DNA from: Maridesulfovibrio ferrireducens
GTDB lineage: Bacteria; Desulfobacterota; Desulfovibrionia; Desulfovibrionales; Desulfovibrionaceae
Assembly: GCF_016342405.1 (NCBI RefSeq)
Contig: NZ_JAEINN010000002.1
Location: 124,001 to 188,000 of the forward strand
Reading direction: 5' to 3'
Length of the DNA stretch: 64,000 nucleotides
The stretch's first letter is position 1; every line of letters starts with the position of its first letter. The notes under the pieces are model-generated. The model did not search any database. It was not told where the DNA came from and saw nothing but the letters and a program-made list of their open reading frames with translations. The translations under genes were made by a program, and so were the position numbers. Positions 54,941 to 61,075 of this stretch are shown here, in pieces.

Positions 54941-55165
54941 ATGTCAGCCAAGTTAATAGCGGCGGCAATGGCTAAAGCGAAAGAGGGCGTGATATTCAGC
55001 CCTAAAGATGGCGCTGTGTGTCCGTGGTGCGGAGCTGTGAGGATTCCGGTTACTTCATCGCCTAAGTGGGATGGGGGGATTAAAGTTCGGTATCATAAGT
55101 GTAAGGAGCATGGTTGTTTGCTGGCTCAGATGGGGCAGGGGGTTAAGAGTATTCAGGGGGAATAG
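54941..55165 (+). CDS. Small zinc-ribbon phage protein
   Basis: A 74-residue protein starting one base after the terminase stop. A CPWC pair near residue 24 and CKEHGC near 53 probably hold a zinc. Its last 30 codons plus the following hairpin are repeated at 55711 beyond the toxin-antitoxin pair, and a third copy lies in the tRNA-Ser scar at 28418. Confidence 0.65.
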   Translation: MSAKLIAAAMAKAKEGVIFSPKDGAVCPWCGAVRIPVTSSPKWDGGIKVRYHKCKEHGCLLAQMGQGVKSIQGE

Positions 55166-55187
55166 GTAACCCCGCCGGAGCGGGGTA
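55070..55187 (+). repeat. Cargo-flanking direct repeat, copy 1
   Basis: The 3' end of the 74-aa gene from GATGGGG, plus its hairpin ACCCCGC / GCGGGGT. Repeated at 55711-55836 on the other side of brnTA. Confidence 0.8.
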
Positions 55188-55189
55188 TA

Positions 55190-55426
55190 TTAATGTTCTG
55201 CGGGGTGTTGTGAGTCTATGCGGTTTGCAATCCATGTTTTGATTACAGCCTGTCGGTTGACTCCCAGCCGTTTTGCTTCACGATCCAAAGCTATTATCAT
55301 CCATGCGGGGAAATCTACGTTTACCCGTTTAATGTCTTTATTCGGTCTGGTGGCTTTGGATAAGTCTAGTTGTTCAGTTATGTCCTGATCTGATTCAAAA
55401 GCTTCATCAAATTCTTTAGCTTTCAT
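55190..55426 (-). CDS. brnA: BrnA-type antitoxin, copy 2
   Basis: A 78-residue ribbon-helix-helix antitoxin, identical to the copy at 27897 except at two positions (an Ala-Lys versus Ala-Thr in REAKRL, and PAEH at the end). The start at 55426 lies inside the toxin gene's end and follows GGAGGTGG. It is in the prophage cargo block and opposite in direction to the late genes. Confidence 0.85.
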   Translation of the reverse strand: MKAKEFDEAFESDQDITEQLDLSKATRPNKDIKRVNVDFPAWMIIALDREAKRLGVNRQAVIKTWIANRIDSQHPAEH

Positions 55427-55676
55427 AAAGTTCCACCTCCTTTTTTCTGGAACGGCGCACTGATATAATGCGGGTAACTCCATTGCGTGGAGTTGTTACG
55501 GCTGACCAGTGTTTGCCGTTCATGATTCCAATAAAAAAAATACGGGGTTCGTCTTGAGTCCGTGCCGGAATTTTCAGCAAGTTTGGATCATTCCAAAGGG
55601 CTTGCGCCTGTTTGAAGTCAATCCCGTGTTTTTCTAAATTGGATGCACTTTTGTTTTCATCGTATTCAAACTGCAT
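55416..55676 (-). CDS. brnT: BrnT-type toxin, copy 2
   Basis: An 86-residue BrnT ribonuclease toxin with all family segments intact (FEYDENKSASNLEKHGIDF, RIFFIGIMNGKHWSAVTT, RRSRKKEVELYE). Five residues differ from the scar copy at 28123. With its antitoxin it forms a unit bracketed by repeats of a phage gene tail, so it looks like an inserted cassette that could stabilise the prophage or abort infection. Two near-identical pairs in one cell may cross-neutralise. Confidence 0.87.
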   Translation of the reverse strand: MQFEYDENKSASNLEKHGIDFKQAQALWNDPNLLKIPARTQDEPRIFFIGIMNGKHWSAVTTPRNGVTRIISVRRSRKKEVELYES

Positions 55677-55710
55677 ACCTGTATTGTATATTTTTGTTGT
55701 TTGTTGTCAA

Positions 55711-55836
55711 GATGGGGTAGCGGGATTACGGTTCGGTATCATAAGTGTAAGGAGCATGGTTGTTTGCTTGCGGAGATGGGGCAGGGGGGTAAGAGTATTC
55801 AGAGGGAATAGACAACCCCGCCGGAGCGGGGTTGTC
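55711..55836 (+). repeat. Cargo-flanking direct repeat, copy 2 (gene fragment plus hairpin)
   Basis: A diverged copy of the 74-aa gene tail, starting at GATGGGG right after the brnT promoter region and ending in a perfect hairpin GACAACCCCGC / GCGGGGTTGTC. It is not an intact gene. Confidence 0.8.
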
Positions 55837-55845
55837 CTAGGGCTC

Positions 55846-56877
55846 TTATACATCTAAGCAAATAGACCAAAATTCTCTGGAATCTAAAGAGAATTTTTCT
55901 TCATGCTCTTCTTCAAAAATTCCAGCAAATTCTTCATAGTTCTCTTCCATAAAAATAGCTAATTCGTGGATTGCAGTCTCTGTTTTTTGTGCTTTAGGAC
56001 TCTCTTCATCAATGTGATATCCATCATTAGCTTCATATACAAGTGTCTTATCCAAAGCATCTTGTATCTGATATGCTTCATAATCTGCTGTTTTGTATGG
56101 AAGGTCTAAGCCTTTAGTATTGTAGTAAAAAACGTCACAAACGAATATACTAAATGAATTAAGTCGTTGTTTTACATTATCACATAACTTTTCAAACTGT
56201 TCTTTTTGAGGTAAAGCTTCAAATTCAATTCTTTTTACTTCGTCATTATTTTTAGCATTTTTTATTTGTTCAATTAGTTGACTCTGCATGTTGGTTTTGT
56301 CTTTTAAAACATCTACCCTGTTTTTATATGAATCTAAAGTCTCCTCTAGTTGGGAATACTTTTCTGGAGTTATCAAGGTTGGACTAGGGGTATCTGCAAT
56401 TATTTGCGGAATATCGGTTAGAAAATCTTTTAAATTGTCGTCCCATAGGGCCGCATCAAAAGCTTTAAGCTCTAGTTGTTTTATTATGCTATTGCAAACT
56501 TCACCTAGATCAGAACTTTCTGTAATATTAAGTAGTTGTGAGTTAGAAATAATTGATCCTAAATCACTAAAACTAAGGTCAGAAACTTTTAAAGGAATTA
56601 AATCATGTTTTTTCGCCCAAATGGCCCCCCATTCACATAAGCAAAATTGGCTTTTCAAATAATTGGAAGTTATCAACGCTATTGCAACTTTGGGTTCTTG
56701 TATCTCGTTATGAATTCTATTCATAAAATTTTCGCCTGGTCCAATTTTTGACCCAACCACTGACGTGCAAAAAAAATCATTACTAGACAGATTAAGACCA
56801 AGCTTTAAAAAAATCATTAAACGCTTAACAATTGCATGATCTGCACTAGCATGACTTACAAATATATCCTTACTCAT
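55846..56877 (-). CDS. TIR-domain protein
   Basis: A 343-residue protein with an N-terminal TIR domain (residues 1-135): DIFVSHASADHAIVKRL, then the second box GSKIGPGENFMNRIHNEI, then the catalytic Glu at 82 in FCLCEWGAIW. Bacterial TIRs of this kind cleave NAD or make signalling molecules and kill infected cells. The rest is helical with a coiled coil (about 165-210) and a unique acidic C-terminus that may sense infection. It is AT-rich, in the cargo block, downstream of an MltR/HEPN-type gene and a SWIM gene. Confidence 0.85.
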   Translation of the reverse strand: MSKDIFVSHASADHAIVKRLMIFLKLGLNLSSNDFFCTSVVGSKIGPGENFMNRIHNEIQEPKVAIALITSNYLKSQFCLCEWGAIWAKKHDLIPLKVSDLSFSDLGSIISNSQLLNITESSDLGEVCNSIIKQLELKAFDAALWDDNLKDFLTDIPQIIADTPSPTLITPEKYSQLEETLDSYKNRVDVLKDKTNMQSQLIEQIKNAKNNDEVKRIEFEALPQKEQFEKLCDNVKQRLNSFSIFVCDVFYYNTKGLDLPYKTADYEAYQIQDALDKTLVYEANDGYHIDEESPKAQKTETAIHELAIFMEENYEEFAGIFEEEHEEKFSLDSREFWSICLDV

Positions 56878-56900
56878 TTTAACCCTTTTCGTTGTTAGTT

Positions 56901-56960
56901 TTATTTCTGAACACCATCAGCCAAAATCCGAGCAACCCATTTCGTCCCAGCCGTAACCTG
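56901..56960 (-). pseudogene. Tail fragment of a second SWIM gene
   Basis: Between the MltR/HEPN stop and the TIR start, 20 codons read QVTAGTKWVARILADGVQK and stop, matching the C-terminus of the SWIM protein (LVTAEKKRFARVLGDGVKG) at 10 of 19 positions with the stop aligned. No upstream part of that gene remains. Confidence 0.65.
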
Positions 56961-56971
56961 CTTAGTCCGTC

Positions 56972-57565
56972 TTACGATGACCTGTCTTTAACTTTTAGTT
57001 TAATATTTTCAATAGATTCTTTGTATTTATCTAAATCAATTCCTCTCATTGGAGCTGATAAATAAAAAAGCATATTGGTTACAGACATAGCAAATATAAA
57101 TTTAAGCCGACTAACTGATACCTCTTCAGGATTCTTTGATGATTTCTTTTCAGCCTTATTTAACAAATCCCATACATTGGAATTTACATCAGCTAATGAT
57201 AGTCTCATAATTTCATCTTCAATATCATCAAGTGAAAAATTTGAATAATTATGGGCTGTACTATTACGTATCTTTTTTATTAAAGATAATTCATCATGCA
57301 CATCTTTGGGGATAAAACCAAGAGCATGGCAAGCAGTCATACGTTTATGGTATGAGTGTAAAGATTTTATAAACTCTTCTTTTACCGTTTTATTTGAATT
57401 GCATTTCTTTAATTCATATCGGAGTAGTTCTACCATAAAACTATCTAGTAAGGCTGTTGCAACAATGAAAACGCCTCTATCTGATTCTTGTAATAGTGTT
57501 TTAAACATTTCTTCATAGGCTTCAGTTGCAGGCTGGCCTTTGATATCAAATTTCATGTAGTTCAT
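56972..57565 (-). CDS. MltR/HEPN-type protein
   Basis: A 197-residue helical protein resembling the MltR family (ESDRGVFIVATALLDSFMVELLRYEL). It also carries R100-N-S-T-A-H105, the R-x4-H pattern of HEPN ribonucleases, in IKKIRNSTAHNYSNFSL. An RNA-cleaving toxin-like role is therefore possible. AAGGA precedes the ATG, three bases after the SWIM gene stop, so the two are co-translated. Confidence 0.65.
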   Translation of the reverse strand: MNYMKFDIKGQPATEAYEEMFKTLLQESDRGVFIVATALLDSFMVELLRYELKKCNSNKTVKEEFIKSLHSYHKRMTACHALGFIPKDVHDELSLIKKIRNSTAHNYSNFSLDDIEDEIMRLSLADVNSNVWDLLNKAEKKSSKNPEEVSVSRLKFIFAMSVTNMLFYLSAPMRGIDLDKYKESIENIKLKVKDRSS

Positions 57566-57568
57566 TTG

Positions 57569-57973
57569 CTATCCTTTCACTCCATCCCCCAAAACCCGCG
57601 CAAACCGCTTCTTCTCAGCCGTAACCAGCTTTGCAATCTTCTTCTTCTCAACTTCGAATTTTGCAAGCTTGGCTTCATACTCTTTCATGAGTTTATCAAG
57701 TCCGTACTGCGTTACCCATTTTAAAACATGGGCATACTCAGCCTCGCGCCCATTCATATATTCAGGATTCATGATTGAACTGTCACCCTTGATGAGAGCC
57801 GCTTTGTGCTTGCACATTTGACCTCGTGATCCGGCGGGGCAGTCACAAGAAACCATTAAGCCTTCACCGTCTTCGTATGCTTCGAAGGAAACAACATAGC
57901 CACTTCCGGTGCTACCAAGAACGTAAATCTGGATTATTTCTTCATCTTCTAAAAGTTCTTCAATTGTACTCAT
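57569..57973 (-). CDS. SWIM zinc-finger protein
   Basis: A 134-residue protein with a SWIM motif C43-x-C45-x8-C54-x-H56 (VSCDCPAGSRGQMCKHKAAL) and a long lysine-rich C-terminal helix. SWIM fingers bind DNA or proteins. The ATG at 57973 follows GAGGG and starts one base after the upstream stop. It is the middle gene of the cargo operon; a tail of a second SWIM gene lies two genes downstream. Confidence 0.75.
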   Translation of the reverse strand: MSTIEELLEDEEIIQIYVLGSTGSGYVVSFEAYEDGEGLMVSCDCPAGSRGQMCKHKAALIKGDSSIMNPEYMNGREAEYAHVLKWVTQYGLDKLMKEYEAKLAKFEVEKKKIAKLVTAEKKRFARVLGDGVKG

Positions 57974-57974
57974 T

Positions 57975-58610
57975 TTATCCCTCAATCAAGAATTTGATAA
58001 ATTCATCTTGGCTTAATGTCTTAAGTTCTATTTCATCGTTCTGGCTAAATTCAAAAGTCACTTTTCCTGAATACCTTTTGTGGTGGATTTTTTCTTTAGT
58101 TTCTCTATCGATAGTTGTGTACGCTGGCACTGCTTCATTTGCATCTTTTACAAGGATATATGTGGTGGATTTATCGGGCCATCCTTCAATCCGGATAGGA
58201 TTTTTATTGCCTTCAGAGTCGACTAATACATAAGCCGCAGGTGTCTTTTTAATTACGTCATTTTTCTTGAAGCAAAAGGCTGATGATTGAAACTCAATAT
58301 CTCTGGCAATACTTGTCATGCCTTTTTCATCAGGTTTGCACATTATCTTTTCTTTTTCAGTAAGTTCTTCATATTGCAAACGGGATGTTTCTTTTCCCAC
58401 TTTGCATCCAAGGCGATTGTGAAACCATTCAGGAACAGCAAACTCCCAGCCTCTAACAAAGTGGTAGTATTTAGGGCCATCTGGAAAATCAAAAAAAGGT
58501 ATATTCTTACTCTGTTTTGCTGTTTTACGTGGCGTTGAAACTAATTTGTCGAGTAATTTAAGGGCTTTTTGTTTAGATTCTAATCTATGTAGCTCAGAGA
58601 TATTATTCAT
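57975..58610 (-). CDS. Hypothetical protein, first gene of the cargo operon
   Basis: A 211-residue protein of no family I know. It is beta-rich with scattered aromatic residues (GPKYYHFVRGWEFAVPEWFHN) and ends in an acidic tail. GGAG lies 7 bases before the ATG. A promoter-like TTGAAA (58663-58668) and TATTAA (58640-58645), 17 bases apart, precede it. It may be a sensor or partner of the SWIM, HEPN and TIR proteins downstream. Confidence 0.55.
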   Translation of the reverse strand: MNNISELHRLESKQKALKLLDKLVSTPRKTAKQSKNIPFFDFPDGPKYYHFVRGWEFAVPEWFHNRLGCKVGKETSRLQYEELTEKEKIMCKPDEKGMTSIARDIEFQSSAFCFKKNDVIKKTPAAYVLVDSEGNKNPIRIEGWPDKSTTYILVKDANEAVPAYTTIDRETKEKIHHKRYSGKVTFEFSQNDEIELKTLSQDEFIKFLIEG

Positions 58611-58639
58611 TCATACACTCCATTATTTCTCTTAAGTAG

Positions 58640-58668
58640 TTAATAATTGGATTGCTATATTTTTTCAA
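58640..58668 (-). promoter_or_regulatory. Predicted promoter of the SWIM-HEPN-TIR operon
   Basis: Minus-strand TTGAAA and TATTAA with 17-base spacing, 30 bases before the first ATG. Confidence 0.45.
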
Positions 58669-58689
58669 CGTCTAAATATAATTCCTTGC

Positions 58690-58718
58690 TTGACAGTAGC
58701 TCTGTAGGTTTGTACGTA
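58690..58718 (+). promoter_or_regulatory. Predicted promoter of the ribbon-helix-helix gene
   Basis: TTGACA (58690-58695) and TACGTA (58713-58718) at 17-base spacing. The expected transcription start falls at or next to the ATG at 58726. Confidence 0.45.
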
Positions 58719-58725
58719 TGGGGTT

Positions 58726-58890
58726 ATGGAGAGAAAGCTTAAGTCAATCACAATCAAAGTGGATGAGGTAACGCACAGGAAGTACAAGGTGTACTTGGCT
58801 GAAATGGGATTAACCTTCAAAGATATTTTTAATGAGGAAATGGAAAGAAGAATAGCCGAAGCAGAAAAGCAAAAGAAAGAAGAAAAGTAG
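58726..58890 (+). CDS. Small ribbon-helix-helix-like protein
   Basis: A 54-residue protein (MERKLKSITIKVDEVTH at the start) with a beta strand followed by two helices (RKYKVYLAEMGLTFKDIFNEEMERRI), the pattern of ribbon-helix-helix DNA binders. It has only a weak ribosome site and its predicted promoter leaves almost no leader. It is divergent from the cargo operon and is its most likely repressor. Confidence 0.55.
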   Translation: MERKLKSITIKVDEVTHRKYKVYLAEMGLTFKDIFNEEMERRIAEAEKQKKEEK

Positions 58891-58970
58891 CCCAAATAAA
58901 ATCGGCCCGGAACGGTGCGCCAACACCAGAACCGAGCCTAACCACAAACAACCTAACAGAGGAGGTTGTC

Positions 58971-59483
58971 ATGGCTGGAAAGAACTTAGCCAATTCAAAC
59001 ACTTCTGACAACAGTTCAGTTGTCGGTTTCCCTACGCTTGTCATTACGAATGGTAGGCCTGTTGTTTCGTCCCTTACTGTTGCCGAGCATTTCGGAAAGC
59101 AGCACAAGAATGTTTTGCAATCCATTGAGCGGCTTGAAGTTCCAATACATTTTACTGAGCTGAATTTTCAGCCCAGTGAATATTTAGACAAGACTGGCCG
59201 TAAACTTCCCGCTTACAACATAACCCGTGACGGTTTCACCCTGCTAGTAATGGGCTTTACCGGAAAGAAGGCCATGCAATGGAAGATTCGCTATATCGAA
59301 GCTTTTAATGCAATGGAGCAGGAACTTTTGCGTGTGCGGAACAGGCCGCTAGAAAATAAAACTATAAAAGCAATCTCGGATTGCCTGATCCGTGACAATT
59401 CGGTGCATGCTTTTATTGAAGAAGCTTGCGAAGTAGCCTCATGGGGCAGGGTTTCAAAAACTGAGCTTTTCGAAAGCTATTAG
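58971..59483 (+). CDS. Rha-family phage regulatory protein (ends at an amber codon)
   Basis: A 170-residue protein with a Rha domain: PTLVITNGRPVVSSLTVAEHFGKQHKNVLQSIE and RDGFTLLVMGFTGKKAMQWKIRYIEAFNAME. Rha-type proteins act as antirepressors or block growth of competing phages. After it, residues from about 148 align with the primase C-terminus, and this match continues without a frameshift past the TAG at 59481-59483 to 59846. The gene therefore looks like a 291-residue protein with a single in-frame stop. GGAGG precedes the ATG. Confidence 0.85.
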   Translation: MAGKNLANSNTSDNSSVVGFPTLVITNGRPVVSSLTVAEHFGKQHKNVLQSIERLEVPIHFTELNFQPSEYLDKTGRKLPAYNITRDGFTLLVMGFTGKKAMQWKIRYIEAFNAMEQELLRVRNRPLENKTIKAISDCLIRDNSVHAFIEEACEVASWGRVSKTELFESY

Positions 59484-59846
59484 ACTTATTGCAAACGCAC
59501 ACAATGCCGTTCTGTGCATCGTGCAAGATTTTTTACCGACCTTTACGCCATGATAAGAAGCGTTAAGGAAACCCGCCCTCGTGTAAAGGGAGCGCGGCCC
59601 CGTATGCTTTTGGGCATTGCTCCATACAATCAGCTTCCGGCAGGATCGGAGCCGTTAGAGCTTCCAGTGTCCGCAAATCATGATTACAGCCTGAATTCTC
59701 CAGAATCCTGCATTGCCACCGCAAAAGAACTCCTGCTTAAAAACCTGTCCAGCCTCCCAAGGTCGGAAAGACAAGCCATGCTTTTAGCTTATGATGCCCT
59801 GATCGAAGCGGAACAGGGGCTTTGTGCGGAGGTGCGTCATGCTTAA
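59484..59846 (+). pseudogene. Downstream half of the Rha/Pox_D5 fusion after the amber codon
   Basis: Same frame as the Rha gene. It contains FFTDLYAMIRSVKETRPRVKGARPRMLLGI, closely matching the primase C-terminus FFRELYSAVKTLRETRPRV. No convincing start with a ribosome site exists inside it, so it is expressed only by readthrough or suppression, or not at all. A leucine-rich stretch follows before its stop inside the next gene. Confidence 0.7.
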
Positions 59847-60078
59847 AGATGAATTATGTCACCATGTTTCGGATATGATGTCTGCGGCCTGTACGCTTGA
59901 GTACTTGCAAGAAAAGCTAGAAGATGAACACCGTTATGGCGAAGCTTTTATGTTGGGCTTAATCAAAAAGACAATTTCAGAAGGTGCCGAAGCTTTCAGT
60001 ATGTATGAGACACAGGAGCAGAGGAAGAAGGCGGGTAGGGGTAAGCCTGCGGCGGTTTTGGAGTTGGTGCGGAAGTGA
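59839..60078 (+). CDS. Hypothetical phage protein
   Basis: A 79-residue helical protein (MLKDELCHHVSDMMSAACTL at the start) beginning eight bases before the upstream stop, with GGAGG 6 bases before the ATG. The coupling means its translation may depend on ribosomes reading through the amber codon. No family recognised. Confidence 0.55.
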   Translation: MLKDELCHHVSDMMSAACTLEYLQEKLEDEHRYGEAFMLGLIKKTISEGAEAFSMYETQEQRKKAGRGKPAAVLELVRK

Positions 60079-60103
60079 GGGGAATAAGCGAAGATGGAAA
60101 GAA

Positions 60104-60132
60104 AGAAGCCCCGCTTTAGCGTGGGGCTTTAC
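60104..60132. terminator. Terminator between the 79-aa gene and the membrane-protein gene
   Basis: The stem AAGCCCCGC / GCGTGGGGCTT has one bulge and lies between convergent genes. Confidence 0.65.
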
Positions 60133-60686
60133 TTTGTCCTGTTATCAACCGTCTGCGTGCTATATGTAGAGTTATCTATTTTATTTTCTATAGCAGTGTT
60201 ATTCTTTGAAGATTCAACTTCTTTTGGATTAAAATGTGCGAGGTATGCAATATAAAATGCACCTATGGTAAAAAACAGGGTAAGAGTCGATACAATTGTG
60301 TGTTTCGTAAATTGATACGATATCCACCGACATACAACGTTAAATGTTTTTTGAAATAAGTTTTCATGAAATAATTCAACTTCTTTTATTGATGAATTAA
60401 GAAAGATTTGAGCTTCTTTTAAGCCTTTCAAATAGGCTGTCTTTTTTTGTTCATGGCTTCTAGTTATAGAGTCCTCAGTAACAACGCCCCAGCAACTATA
60501 TAATGCCCAAAAATCAATTTCTTGGAACTGTTCTAATCTTTTAGGGTTGTCTTTAAAAATATTTTCGATAACTCTGCTAGTGTCTTCATACCAAGTTTTA
60601 AAATCTTCTTCCATTTCTTGATTAGATAATTGAGAAATACTTTTAAGTTGATTCTTTAATATTGAAATTGCTTTGTGTTTATTCAT
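60129..60686 (-). CDS. Tail-anchored membrane protein of the cargo block
   Basis: A 185-residue protein. The N-terminal 110 residues are helical (FKTWYEDTSRVIENIFKDNPKRLEQF), a pattern also seen at the N-terminus of some abortive-infection effectors. One membrane helix (about 133-152, HTIVSTLTLFFTIGAFYIAYLAHF) precedes a short polar tail. It is AT-rich, opposite to the late genes and isolated, all typical of a lysogenic-conversion gene. A role in exclusion is inferred only. Confidence 0.55.
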   Translation of the reverse strand: MNKHKAISILKNQLKSISQLSNQEMEEDFKTWYEDTSRVIENIFKDNPKRLEQFQEIDFWALYSCWGVVTEDSITRSHEQKKTAYLKGLKEAQIFLNSSIKEVELFHENLFQKTFNVVCRWISYQFTKHTIVSTLTLFFTIGAFYIAYLAHFNPKEVESSKNNTAIENKIDNSTYSTQTVDNRTK

Positions 60687-60806
60687 GGTTATACATGGGG
60701 TGTTGGTTGTTTTTTACTTGTAATTAGGCAAGGAATAATCTTTTATTGTTAAGATTTCAATCAGTAAATTTTACTCCCCAGTAAACAACCCCATTCCAAA
60801 ATAACC

Positions 60807-60864
60807 ACCTCGATTGTTATGATTGTCCCAACTTGAAGGACAACCATAATAATCGAGGTTTTTT
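60807..60864 (+). promoter_or_regulatory. Long hairpin with T run directly before the gpW-like gene
   Basis: A 22-bp stem (60807-60828 with 60838-60859; one G-T pair, one mismatch) with a 9-base loop is followed by six T and then the ATG at 60866. The ribosome site (CGAGG) lies in the 3' arm. It can work as a terminator or sequester the site. Confidence 0.65.
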
Positions 60865-60865
60865 A

Positions 60866-61075
60866 ATGCTCCAGAAACGGCTGGACTCTCTAAATAAGGC
60901 AATCGAAGCAATTGAAGGCGGCGCACAGTCCTATACCTTGAATGGTCGGACTCTCACCCGTGGTTCTTTGCAGTCGCTTTATTCTGAGCGGGACAAAGTG
61001 GAAATGCGCCTTGCTTTTGCTGGTAACGGCGGCAAGGGATTCATTGCCCGTGCTTCGTTTCGGGGGCGTAGATGA
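60866..61075 (+). CDS. Head-tail connector protein, gpW-like
   Basis: A 69-residue protein (MLQKRLDSLNKAIEAIEGG at the start, then SYTLNGRTLTRGSLQSLYSERDKVEM) with the size, fold pattern and position of lambda gpW, immediately upstream of the portal gene; the stop overlaps the portal start (ATGA). It completes the head before tail joining. Confidence 0.75.
   Translation: MLQKRLDSLNKAIEAIEGGAQSYTLNGRTLTRGSLQSLYSERDKVEMRLAFAGNGGKGFIARASFRGRR

Noticed and set aside
55070-55836. Assembly duplication as the cause of the repeated gene tail
   Set aside because: The copies differ by many substitutions and the whole block recurs in altered form at 27765-28513, so it is a biological duplication.
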